Shown: positions 17,896 through 27,400 of the stretch, one piece after another
Numbering within the stretch: the first letter of the stretch is position 1
Layout of the letters: every line of letters starts with the position of its first letter
DNA from: Stieleria tagensis
Lineage (GTDB): Bacteria > Planctomycetota > Planctomycetia > Pirellulales > Pirellulaceae
DNA: 64,000 nt
Assembly (NCBI RefSeq): GCF_024129865.1
Contig: NZ_JAMYFE010000049.1
Coordinates: forward strand, 1 to 64,000
Reading direction: 5' to 3'
The notes under the pieces: model-generated
Database searches by the model: none
What the model was told of the DNA's origin: nothing
Seen by the model: only the letters and a program-made list of their open reading frames with translations
Translations under genes and position numbers: made by a program

Positions 17896-18273
17896 GAATG
17901 CAATTGAAGGGTAAGCGGGGACTGGAAAAAACGCTTGTGGTTTGTCAGCCGACAAATTTAGGAAGGACCGTTTGATCGGAAACGGGGGCACCCCAAAATT
18001 TGGCGTGGATGCACCACAAGCCAGAGCGCATCGCAGGTTGAATAATGGCGACGACAATGAATCGAATGTGATCCAAGGTCAACGGCGATACTGTACACAG
18101 ATCACGTGAAGCGCACGTGTGGTCACAGAGCAGATCGTCGACGCGTCGCAATTCTTTTTCAAAACACGCAGCGAGATGGCGTGTTTACGACGCAGTGCGG
18201 TACTGGCAGGCAAGTCAGTGGCGCTCTTACCGCCAGCGCGACGTGTTCGCGAGCGATTTAGCCGGTTGCATGT

Positions 18274-18350
18274 TGGTGTGGAGGATTTATCCGACCGGCT
18301 TTATTCATCGCACCAGACCCTCACCCGAGTCGGATAAATCCTCCACACCA
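18274..18350. repeat. Perfect 22-bp inverted repeat
   Basis: Arms at 18274-18295 and 18329-18350 are exact reverse complements (core GTGTGGAGGATTTATCCGAC) around a 33-base loop that contains ACCCTCACCCGAGT. No gene or target-site duplication is visible. It resembles a non-autonomous REP-like or miniature element. Its copy number elsewhere is not known from this window. Confidence 0.75.
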
Positions 18351-18457
18351 GCGCCGTTGAAGTTGCGCGTTCGCGTCGGGGTACGACTCACACGCTGACC
18401 CTTACTCGTCGCGCTGAGGATGGTTCGCGTGCAACCCTGACTGACTTCAGTCGGCCT

Positions 18458-18727
18458 TCAGTCGGCCGTCTCGAAGGACGGACCGGAGTTGTGCTTGGTG
18501 GCGGATCGTCGAGGGATCCGACTGCGGATGGGCGCTAAGCGTTCGGATCCATTCAGATAGCGTGCGTGTCGAGCGCGACGGAAATTGGATGTCGAATGGC
18601 AGTGGGGAACAGGCGAGATAACGATGTCGTGTTCATCTGTATCGTCCCCGTCAATCAGCGGTGCTGAGAGCAGTTGGTAGAGCAGTGCAAGCGTGCACAA
18701 CGTCCAAAGAATTAACAGTGACATCAT
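18458..18727 (-). CDS. Possible small membrane or secreted protein
   Basis: An 89-codon frame. The N-terminus is strongly hydrophobic (MMSLLILWTLCTLALLYQLL), like a signal anchor, followed by an acidic patch (DGDDTDEHD) and a basic tail. Not recognised. It lies in repeat-derived DNA and its 3' end runs into the duplicated TTCAGTCGGCC segment, so it may be spurious or a decayed remnant. Confidence 0.22.
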   Translation of the reverse strand: MMSLLILWTLCTLALLYQLLSAPLIDGDDTDEHDIVISPVPHCHSTSNFRRARHARYLNGSERLAPIRSRIPRRSATKHNSGPSFETAD

Positions 18728-18948
18728 CGAGGATCTGCTACGAAAGTCATTCGCCTTGCTTCGTCAACGCGTCTCGATCCTTGAGACCCACGAGTTATAT
18801 CGGCAGGCATCACCGCAGACCGACACGAGAATCGAATTCGACGAAAATTTTGTGAAAAGGCGTGTGCCCGCCAACTTGATCTTCGGCTTAGACGGAGCTC
18901 GCATTCGAGATGAGCATCTCACTCGAGTCGGATGCTGCAGTCTTTCCC

Positions 18949-19010
18949 AACCCGACGCGTCAGCGAGGGATTTGGGGTGTTGGCGGGATCCCTCGCTGAC
19001 GCGTCGGGTT
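18949..19010. repeat. Perfect 23-bp inverted repeat
   Basis: Arms at 18949-18971 and 18988-19010 are exact reverse complements (core ACCCGACGCGTCAGCGAGGG) with a 16-base loop. A partial third copy (GACGCGTCGGGG) occurs at about 19052. This looks like a dispersed intergenic palindrome of the type common in Pirellulaceae genomes. It is GC-rich enough to fold in RNA, but has no T-tract. Confidence 0.8.
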
Positions 19011-19211
19011 ACCAAAAACCCATGCCCCACGCGAAAGCGCTGGCTTCAAAACTGACGCGTCGGGGTACGACCAGTGTGCAACTTTCAAAAAACTCGCGAG
19101 ACGGTTTTGCAGGCCAGCACAGCCCGAGCGACTGCAGGGGGTGGTGGCAAACCCACTCGCTAGCATGCGTGCCAGTTTTTTGGGGCGTTCATTGACGCAT
19201 GGCATCCGCCG

Positions 19212-20228
19212 CTAGTCTTGATAAATGGTCCGCACCATGGGCAGGACTCCCTTGGTCAGGATCACTGCGATACCTGACAGGGCTGCAAGTGAGAGGATTG
19301 TCATTGCGCTGAATTTCAGTGCACGGCGACGAAACGATTGCTTGGCATTCTTTTTCAAAAATCGCTCGGTCAATGCGAGTTCCAGCGATTCAACTTTGTC
19401 GTCCGATCCTGCTTGAACAACCGCCACATTTTGTTCACTGGTGTTCGTGCGTGCTGTTTCGATGTCGTCGTCGGATATCGTGGTCGCCAGGGGTTCGAAC
19501 GATTTGATGGGACGAGCGGATTTAACGAGGTGATCGATGTCCGATTCTTCGCTTCCCGTGATCCACAGATGCACGCCTCCAAGGACGACCGAAGGGTCAC
19601 CCGGACGAACGTGCCGGATAATTGGCGTTTCCTCGCTCAAATGTTCTGGGTGTAAATCGATCAACCAAACGTCTTCGCCGAAACAAACCACGCCGTGGTC
19701 ACAGCGGTGTAGATGAGCGCGATGAAGGCGAATCAGGCTGGGATGGTCTTCGCCCAAAATGGAAATGTTTCGATTCAGCGACTTTTGCTTTGGGCCGCTT
19801 CCCCAGTCCAAGACCAAATCGGCGTCGGGGTCTGCAATTTCGGGCACCGGCGACGTTCCAAGTTGTTGTTCGACATCGAGTGGTGCATCCACCGGTTCGA
19901 TCAGGTCGCTTTCAAACTCAACGACATCGGTGTCTGGCGAGTCGTCTTTCAGGAAGAACTGGAGTCGAGTCTTGCCCACCAGCAGCACATGGTTTTTGCT
20001 GATGCGGCCCCAGATGGGAAATGCGAGTGGGCAGGTCGGCCAAGCCTCGATGCGGTCATAGTGGATCACAACCAAATAGACGACGGAGGGAAGTCTGGAG
20101 TCTTCGATCTGGATGTCGCAGCGCGGATGTGATCCGACCATTGCGAAGGGTTTCTTCAGATCGACCCAACGCTCCCCCCGTTTGGTGCGTATTCGGGCGC
20201 CCCATCGATTTGCCGGCCAGAGTTGCAT
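19212..20228 (-). CDS. Twin FHA-like domain membrane protein
   Basis: A 338-aa protein. Residues about 8-105 form an FHA-like fold (RWVDLKKPFAMVGSHPRCDIQIED, then SRLPSVVYLVV in place of the usual SRxHA). A second FHA-like module lies at about 135-230 (SLNRNISILGEDHPSLIRLHRAHL... GVHLWI), with the phosphothreonine-binding loops degenerate. After an acidic linker there is one C-terminal membrane helix (about 300-325: KFSAMTILSLAALSGIAVILTKG). FHA domains bind phosphothreonine, but whether these do is doubtful. ATG 20228 is used instead of a TTG two codons earlier. Divergent from the exosortase gene, so a regulatory or assembly role there is possible but unproven. Confidence 0.65.
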   Translation of the reverse strand: MQLWPANRWGARIRTKRGERWVDLKKPFAMVGSHPRCDIQIEDSRLPSVVYLVVIHYDRIEAWPTCPLAFPIWGRISKNHVLLVGKTRLQFFLKDDSPDTDVVEFESDLIEPVDAPLDVEQQLGTSPVPEIADPDADLVLDWGSGPKQKSLNRNISILGEDHPSLIRLHRAHLHRCDHGVVCFGEDVWLIDLHPEHLSEETPIIRHVRPGDPSVVLGGVHLWITGSEESDIDHLVKSARPIKSFEPLATTISDDDIETARTNTSEQNVAVVQAGSDDKVESLELALTERFLKKNAKQSFRRRALKFSAMTILSLAALSGIAVILTKGVLPMVRTIYQD

Positions 20229-20553
20229 CGTCAATGAAGTCGTTTTTCAAGAGCGAGTGGGAACGGAGGTCTAAATTGCTGAAAATGGAGTGGCTGAAAT
20301 GCGCTCGGCTGACGCGGACTAAGCAGAGAGAATTGAATCAATTTCACCGGCCGATGCGGGTTTTGGACCTCGACTTCGCATAAGCGAGTTGTTGACGTCG
20401 GATCGCACCAGTCTATTCTTTTGTCGTCGGGGGGTGAGGTGAACATAACCGCCCTTGTGTGGTAGATGTTGATTTGGGGTGGCGGACATCCGCAATTGAG
20501 CAAGAATTGTGTCGTAGTGGTTTGGCCAAAAAGTACGTTTCAGGCAGATTTCA
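20229..20553. other. Divergent intergenic region upstream of exosortase
   Basis: A 325-base spacer between the FHA-like gene (-) and the exosortase (+). It should hold the promoter of the exosortase locus. No clear promoter motif, operator or hairpin could be called by eye. Confidence 0.4.
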
Positions 20554-21657
20554 ATGGGCCGATCAAAACAAGACCGGACGTCCAAAACGCGATCGCGCAA
20601 GTCCCAGTCGCGTGTTCCTGGCGTCGATCGGAGTAGTGATTCGCCGGCGGCTGGCGGAAAGCAGGGGCGATCTGGCAGCGGCGGATCTGGCAGCGATGGG
20701 CGCTCGGGCGGTTGGATCACCAGCTGGCTGGGTTCGGAGCCGTTGGTGGCGTTCCCAAGTCCCGCGAAATGGCCGGCTCGCTATTGGCAGGTTTTAGCGG
20801 TGCTGCTGGCGGTGTTTCTGTTCAGTTACTGGCCGACACTCCGCTGGATGGCGGACGCTTGGATCAACGAACCAGATTATTCCCACGGTTGGGGGGTGCC
20901 GCTGTTGGCGGTGATGATCTGTTACTACCGCAGCGAGTTGTTTCCCGGAGCGGCCCGTGACGTTTCTTGGGGCGGGTTGTCATTGATCGTTGTCGCCATC
21001 GTGATGCGAATTCTGGGGCGATTCGCCTACTTTGATTTTTTCGACGGCTGGTCGATGCTGCCAATGATCGCGGGTGCGGTTTGGTGTTTGCTGGGAATCC
21101 GTGCCGCTTGGTGGGCTTTGCCGGCGATCGGGTTTCTGATGTTTGCCGTGCCAATGCCCTATCAGATGGAGAGCATGCTGAGCTGGAAATTACAGGGCGT
21201 GGCGACTGAGTTGAGCACGATTTTCTTGCGGGTTCTTGGCCAACCGGCGGTTTCCGAAGGTCACGTGATTTGGATCGGTTCAGAACGAATGGGGGTCGAA
21301 GAAGCCTGTTCGGGACTGCGGATTTTTGTCGGGATGGCTGCCTTTGCGTACTATTGGGCCGCCATCAACTTGCGTGGCTGGTCTGACAAGCTCGTGATTT
21401 TGGCGTCCGCGATACCGGCCGCGATTTTGGTCAACGCATTGCGAATCACAGTGATCGGACTCGCGTACAGTTGGACCGATAACGAGTCGGCGCGTCGATG
21501 GGCACACGATATCTCTGGGATTTTGATGATTTTTGCATCCTTTGCGATGATGTGGGGCGTAAATGCCTACTGGCAAAATCTGTTCGCACCGGTCAGGAAA
21601 TTGACGGCCAAAGAAATGATGCGGGAATCCGACAGGGTTTCCGCTAATTCTCTTTAG
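20554..21657 (+). CDS. Exosortase (planctomycete type)
   Basis: A 367-aa polytopic transpeptidase-like enzyme that cleaves C-terminal sorting tails (PEP-CTERM class) and transfers the protein to the cell surface or polysaccharide. The catalytic triad is clear: Cys252 in EEACSGLRI, Arg297 in NALRIT and His318 in WAHDISG. Eight or so membrane helices start at about residue 78 (YWQVLAVLLAVFLFSYWPTL); DYSHGWGVPLLAV is the usual loop after TM1. An unusual 60-residue Ser/Gly/Arg-rich cytoplasmic leader precedes TM1. The EpsI domain is not fused here but encoded separately at 29667. It resembles the planctomycete exosortase subtype; exact subtype name not assigned. Confidence 0.93.
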   Translation: MGRSKQDRTSKTRSRKSQSRVPGVDRSSDSPAAGGKQGRSGSGGSGSDGRSGGWITSWLGSEPLVAFPSPAKWPARYWQVLAVLLAVFLFSYWPTLRWMADAWINEPDYSHGWGVPLLAVMICYYRSELFPGAARDVSWGGLSLIVVAIVMRILGRFAYFDFFDGWSMLPMIAGAVWCLLGIRAAWWALPAIGFLMFAVPMPYQMESMLSWKLQGVATELSTIFLRVLGQPAVSEGHVIWIGSERMGVEEACSGLRIFVGMAAFAYYWAAINLRGWSDKLVILASAIPAAILVNALRITVIGLAYSWTDNESARRWAHDISGILMIFASFAMMWGVNAYWQNLFAPVRKLTAKEMMRESDRVSANSL

Positions 21658-21939
21658 CGGCCTGATGGACTCCCTCCTCGAAGCTAGGTATGATTAGCCC
21701 TGTGGAATTTAATGTGAATGATGAGGCCAACGCCTTGGGCGTGCCGTTCGTATTGCATGATGCTTGTCGTGCTGAATTGCAGGGCTGCAACTGAGAATGC
21801 GGTTTTGACGGATGTGCCGCATGTCATTGGGTTGGGCGAGAACGGCAAGCATGCCTGATCGTCGGTAGGCCGATGCAAGACGCCGTATGTTTGCCTCAAC
21901 GGATTTTCTAATCCAGAAATTCAAGTTAGTTCAAGTTCC

Positions 21940-24288
21940 ATGAATCATTCCGAAATTAGCCAACACACCGTCATGCGTGCTCAGCCGCAGGCAGAGTCAA
22001 AGTCGTTCGATCCCTGGTTGGTTTGGGTCACGGTTCGTCGCTGTTGGTATTGGGCAATTCCTGTCGGATTGGTGCTCGCCTGTGTCGCTGGATTCGGCGT
22101 GCTCAGCACCTTCGAGCCGCGTTACCGAGCCAGCCACCTGATCGAAGCCAACGAGGATTTCATCCTCCACAAAGGCGTGATGCCCACAGTCGAGGATTTG
22201 GCGCGCACGGAAAAGCCGCTGTTGATGAACGAAGTCGTGTTGGGGCCAGTGTTGAGTGACCCGGCACTGCGATCGGCACCCAGTTTGAAAGATCCAGAAC
22301 AAGCCGAGCGAAACATTCGCAAGAACCTGTCGATTGCCACCGCCGGTTCGCGATCGCGTATGACGGTTTCATACGAGGACTCTGATCGCGAATACGCCGC
22401 CAAGGTTTGCAACGCGGTCGTCAGTGCCTACATGCGGCAGCGTTCGGATTTGGATCAAAAACGAGTCTCGATTTTGGAAGGTTTGCTGGAGCCGGAAATT
22501 GCATTTTGGCAGGGGCGGGTCAGAGAGGAAAAAGCGAACGTCAAAGATTGGTCGCTGAAGACCCGCGGTTACGATCCCAACAGCCCGGTCGGTGTGTCAC
22601 GCAATCAAAACCAACTGTCGCTTCTAAACACCTATGAAAACGATTTAAACAATCTGCAAGTCGACCTGGTGCTGTTGGAGAAAAAGCTTGTCATTGAAGA
22701 GGGCGAAGCGGCTAGCGCAGGGGCGGATGTAGAAGCCGAGCAGCCACAGACCGCAGCGTTTGTTCCCCCAGCGATGGTCGTCACCCGAGATCCCATCACT
22801 GAATTCGATGTTGCTACGCTAGTGGAATCAGATCCCAAGATCGCTGAAATCCAGCAACGCATCGCTCGCTATGACCGTCAGATCGTAGCGATTGAAGATA
22901 ATGGGATGATCGGAATTCGCCGTGCGGAGCACACCGACTATGTGAAATCGCGCGACGAACTGAAAGAGAAATTGGCGAGCATTAAACCCGAAGCGGAGCA
23001 GCGGGCCCGCGCCAAGCTTCAGGAGGCAATCGAAAAGAAATATCAATCCGATTTGAAGAACCGGCAGGCGACGATTGATTCGATGCGACTGGCATACGAA
23101 GAACAACAACGCGTTGAACGCCAAAACCGGGAATTGGAGAAAGTCCAGCAACGTAGCAGTGCCAATAACATGTTGCGAGATTTGATCGCTGAAAAGAAGC
23201 AGCGAATCGCAGTGATCCAAGGGCAATTGGATGAGGAGTTGGCAAAACAGAATCAGCTGATTGGAAATTCGTCAGGGTTGCAGTTTGCTCAGGATGACTT
23301 GCGACGCGCCGAGGAATTCTTGACAAAGCTCGAAGACCGTGTTGCGGCGATTCGAACCGAGCGCCGCCAAGTCAACGCGGTTCGGTCTGTTGCCCCGGCG
23401 ACGCCGCCAAGTACGCCGGTCGAGGACATCCCCTACAAGAAACTATTGGGTGCCTCGGGAATTGCGTTTTTGATTCCGTTTGCACTCGGATTGCTGTGGG
23501 AAATGCGTACCAACCGAGTGACTGATAGTGTGGCGCTGGTTCAATCAAAAGGTCTCGCCCCGGTTGTCGGTGAATTGGCTCGTTCACCGAGTGCCTCCAG
23601 TGGGCGGCACTCACGCGGGCGCCGTGTTTTCCAAGAAAGTGTGGACACACTTCGCGCCAATCTTTTTCTCTCCAAAGGCACTCGGGATTCACGCTCCATC
23701 GCCATCGTCAGTTCGATGTCGGGCGAAGGCAAAAGCACGGCCGCATCACAACTGGCAATTTCGTTGGCGAAAGCCAGTGGGAAGACCGTGTTGCTGATTG
23801 ACGCTGACATGCGCTGCCCCGACCAGCACGATCACTTCGGCATCAGTCTTGAACCCGGACTCAGTGGTGTTCTGACTCAGACGGCATCATTGGACGAGGC
23901 GATTCGCACAGACTTGGGCGATTTAGTGCATGTCATGCCGGCCGGACGATTGAAAGCCAGTCCGCACCGCTTGATGACACCGGAATCGATGAAAGATTTG
24001 GTCAATCAAGCGCTGGAGCGGTATGCATTTGTGATCTTTGACACCGCGCCTGTCTTGTCAGCCGGAGAGACCCTGTCGGTAGCATCCGCTGTCGACACAA
24101 CATTGGTCTGTGCGATGCGTGATGTGACACGAATGGATAGCGTCGTGCGGACGACACATCGATTGGAATCGGCCGGAGCCAACGTGGCGGGCACGATTTT
24201 TAGTGGGGTGACGCCCCGCCAATACGCTTATCGCTACGGCGACTACAACTACTCCAATTTTGCCCAGCTTCCCGGTGGGAATGGGTGA
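21940..24288 (+). CDS. Polysaccharide co-polymerase / tyrosine autokinase (Wzc-like BY-kinase)
   Basis: A 782-aa inner-membrane protein controlling chain length and export of the polysaccharide. Wzz-type N-terminus with TM1 at about 34-54 (YWAIPVGLVLACVAGFGVLS), a long periplasmic coiled coil (about 140-500), and TM2 at about 515-536. The cytoplasmic BY-kinase has Walker A MSGEGKST (about 593-600), Walker A' VLLIDADM (about 617-624) and Walker B FVIFDTAPV (about 696-704). The C-terminal tail is a tyrosine cluster (QYAYRYGDYNYSNF), the usual autophosphorylation site. The matching phosphatase is probably the LMW-PTP domain encoded at 42435. A 282-base spacer separates it from the exosortase gene. 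Confidence 0.93.
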   Translation: MNHSEISQHTVMRAQPQAESKSFDPWLVWVTVRRCWYWAIPVGLVLACVAGFGVLSTFEPRYRASHLIEANEDFILHKGVMPTVEDLARTEKPLLMNEVVLGPVLSDPALRSAPSLKDPEQAERNIRKNLSIATAGSRSRMTVSYEDSDREYAAKVCNAVVSAYMRQRSDLDQKRVSILEGLLEPEIAFWQGRVREEKANVKDWSLKTRGYDPNSPVGVSRNQNQLSLLNTYENDLNNLQVDLVLLEKKLVIEEGEAASAGADVEAEQPQTAAFVPPAMVVTRDPITEFDVATLVESDPKIAEIQQRIARYDRQIVAIEDNGMIGIRRAEHTDYVKSRDELKEKLASIKPEAEQRARAKLQEAIEKKYQSDLKNRQATIDSMRLAYEEQQRVERQNRELEKVQQRSSANNMLRDLIAEKKQRIAVIQGQLDEELAKQNQLIGNSSGLQFAQDDLRRAEEFLTKLEDRVAAIRTERRQVNAVRSVAPATPPSTPVEDIPYKKLLGASGIAFLIPFALGLLWEMRTNRVTDSVALVQSKGLAPVVGELARSPSASSGRHSRGRRVFQESVDTLRANLFLSKGTRDSRSIAIVSSMSGEGKSTAASQLAISLAKASGKTVLLIDADMRCPDQHDHFGISLEPGLSGVLTQTASLDEAIRTDLGDLVHVMPAGRLKASPHRLMTPESMKDLVNQALERYAFVIFDTAPVLSAGETLSVASAVDTTLVCAMRDVTRMDSVVRTTHRLESAGANVAGTIFSGVTPRQYAYRYGDYNYSNFAQLPGGNG

Positions 24289-24302
24289 CCGAACGAATGC
24301 TT

Positions 24303-24413
24303 CATCCAGATTTGAATTTAGGGTCGACATTTCGTGGCGTAAGCTTCCAGCTTGCGATTCACCCGATGTGGTGATTGCAAGCTGGAAGCTTGCCCCACTT
24401 TTGAATCTGGATG
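24303..24413. repeat. Nested imperfect palindrome (REP-like)
   Basis: Inner arms 24334-24355 and 24377-24398 pair with two mismatches (core AAGCTTCCAGCTTGC). Outer arms CATCCAGATT (24303-24312) and AATCTGGATG (24404-24413) also pair. The nested structure sits in the 208-base gap between the BY-kinase and TPR genes, so it would form a large hairpin in a shared transcript and could set differential expression. It has no T-tract. It resembles repeats dispersed in planctomycete genomes. Confidence 0.7.
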
Positions 24414-24496
24414 CAGCACTGGTTGCATTTAAAACTGTACGGCGGGCCGCTTGGATGCCTGCTCTTTCGATTCCCGAATTCGCCGCGTAGAAACGA

Positions 24497-27400
24497 ATGC
24501 CGTCCTCCTCTCAACCGACCGACCAGATCAACGATCACGTTGACGACCCGGACGTTGCTGATTCAGTTTCGCGTCACGATGATTCGGTTGAATCTCGAGA
24601 GCCGATTCGGGGGCAAGCTGTATCTGCTTTTCACGCCAAGAAATTGAAAGAACGGCGGGAAGAATGGCAGATCAACGGTCGCTTGGTGGCGATCACTTGC
24701 GTCGTACTGGTTGCCGTGTTGGGCCTAGGTGCGGCATCGTATTTTTATCATTCCTCATCGGCAATCGAAACATTCCGAGCTCGAGCAAACGATGCCGCAG
24801 CAGCGGGTGACGCGAAGGAACAAGTCCGTTGGTGGTCGCGTTATCTGATGATGGCGCCGGGTGATCCCGATGCGATCATGGCGGTTGCGCACGCCGCCGA
24901 CCAAGTCGCCGAGGAGGCTTCGGCGGCAGGGTCGTATCCTGCGATCAACGATGCACGACGCCGACTGTCGCAGTCACTCGCTGAATTGGGGCAAGGTCAC
25001 GAGCAAGAACAATCTGACTTGCGTCGACGTTTGATTCGCCGCCTCCTGCAATTGGGCGGCGCCTGGTATCGCGAAGCGGAACAGCAGGTGGTTGCGTTGG
25101 CAGCACCGGATGACGATCGATTCGCTAGTAAAGCGCTGGCGCTCGCACTGTACGGCCAAGTTCAATCCGGGATATATGACGACCGTTCCGCAGTGATCGT
25201 CGGGGAAACCGATGGTTTTTGGGGGTGGCTGGCCCAACAACCGCCCGGTGTGGTGCTCAATCGGGCGGTCCAGCTTAGCCCCGATGATTTGGAACTTGAT
25301 TCAGAATTTCTGACCTTGGCCAGATCGAATCCAACACTCTTCGTCCGCGCCGACGACAAGCGTTCTCGGTCCACTTCGGAGCTTTACAATCAAATTCTGG
25401 ACCGGTTAACGGACTGGACGCAACAAGTCGGCGTGGTTCTCAAACGCTTGCGGGCCGATGATTCAGGCCGATCGATTTTGATTCAATACGCCTATGGGGC
25501 TGCCGACAAAGACCCCGTCCAACGCCAGCAAGCTCAGCGGTTCTTATTGCAATCGGCCCCCTTGGCCCAGCAGCGGTTGCGAACAGATTCTGCCGATGCG
25601 AAAGACGACGAGCAAGAGTCTGCAACGGTGCAGATAGATGCCGGGTCCATGGATGCCGAGTCCAGTGCCGACCAAATAACCGCATCTGAACTTTCTCTCT
25701 ACCAAGGTTTGTCGCCTGAATTCTGGGATTACCAGTGCTTGCTCGAAGCGGCAAGAATTTCAGTTGCTCAAATATTGGGGCAAGCCGGTGGCAACGTGGT
25801 TGCCCAGAATGGTTCCGAAACTGCGGCCACGAAAGGATCCGATGGGAGTCTGCCGCAGGTTAGCCCCGCGCAGACCGAGCAATGGTTCCAAACCCTGATC
25901 GCGGCATCCGTGCCAGACGTCCGTCCAGGAATGCGTGAAAATACTTATCTGTACGCTGGTTCGGCCGCAGATGCCGCTGGCGACCTGGATCGTGCGGTTG
26001 AAATCTGGCGTCAGGGGTTAAAGGAAGTCAGTACCGATAGTTTAGAACTTCGCGGTGCGGTTGCCGGACGGTTAGCTGCAACGGCAAAAACCGATTCTGA
26101 ATTAGCGACCGCAAAAAAGGAACTGGATCTATTTGATGTTGCCATCCAAGCCGAGTCGCGGCGGTTGTTGGAAGCCACCAGTGGCGAATTCAGCGAAGGC
26201 CAGCGGAATCAGTTTGGCAGGGCGATCGAGCTGGCACGGTGGCGAGCCTCCGTGGCACGTGCCCGTTTGCTTACCAGTGAAGGCGGTGGGGCGCAGGTGA
26301 AAGGCGAAGTGATTGCATTGCTGCAATCGGCGCTGAATAGCAATGCGGACGTCCGGCCAGTCGAACGTGCCCAGTTGGCGATCACGCTGGCAGGCATCTA
26401 TCAGGAACTTGGTGTATGGGATCAATCCGCCAACGCATTATCCGTTGCCACTGAACTACTACCCGGCGACGAATCCCTGCACGCAGCGGCTGCCGAGGCC
26501 TGGTCGCGAGCCGGCCACCAAGTTCGGGCTGCCGAAGAATGGAGATTGGCTGCGAATTCGACGTCGTTGCCGACACGGATTCGTGCCATCGAAGCTGAAT
26601 TTAATAATCAGCTCAGTGGGCAGCCCGCGATGCGTGATTTGAGCGGTCTCCGCTCTCGAATCACCGCGTTGCGCAGCAAGCTCGATAACCCAAGCGATCC
26701 CGATACCCAGAAGATTCAGGATGAAACCCTCGCCGACCTTCGTGCCAGATTGCAAATCGTTGAATTGATGTTGCCATCTGCCGGTGAACTGCTGGAGCAA
26801 CACCTGAAGTCGCCGGAACTTGCTGAATCAGCCGATGAATTGGCTAACGCAAATCCCAGCAGCGCCGTCTTGCAGGCCTATGCCGCCGAACGTCTGGCTG
26901 TGGCTGGGCTCGCAGAAAAATCCGAGCGGCGATTGGCTGTACTGAAGTCAATTCAGGGGGAGGATTCGACAAACTATGCGATCGCCCAAGCCCGGGTGGA
27001 CGCACTCTTGGGGCAGCCCTTGGAATCGGCCAAACGATTGGCCGAACTGGCGAAGAACAACGTGGACGACGCGGCGCAGTTGAGTCGTTTGGCAGCCAAT
27101 TATGCCCTTGGCGGCAGCGATAGTCAGCTGGCCTATGACGTGTTGAAACACATCCCCAAGGTCGATCGGTCGCCACAGGATTTGTATCAGTTGTACCGTC
27201 TTGCCAATTTGTCGGAGGACAATTTACAGCAGGAGGCAAAGACATGGTTCGACGATTTGAAAAAGTTGGAGGGAGACCAGGGGACGTTCTGGCGATACAT
27301 TGAAATTGAAAACTCAATTGATGAACTAGCGAAAGACAGCGACAAATTAGAACGCGATGATCCGCGCATTGCACGTGTTCGTGCATCAATCGATCAGTTG

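Larger units (their letters stand above)
17896..19211. other. 1.3-kb gene-poor, repeat-bearing region
   Basis: No convincing long gene. It holds the two long palindromes described separately and a tandem 11-bp duplication (TTCAGTCGGCC twice, 18446-18467). The only slightly plausible open frame is on the minus strand (18458-18727), listed separately. Fragments such as CGAGTCGGAT and GACGCGTCGGG recur through the stretch, suggesting decayed copies of dispersed repeats. Confidence 0.6.

Noticed and set aside
17896-19211. CRISPR array or insertion sequence
   Set aside because: The repeats are inverted pairs without regular spacers, and no transposase frame or target duplication is visible.
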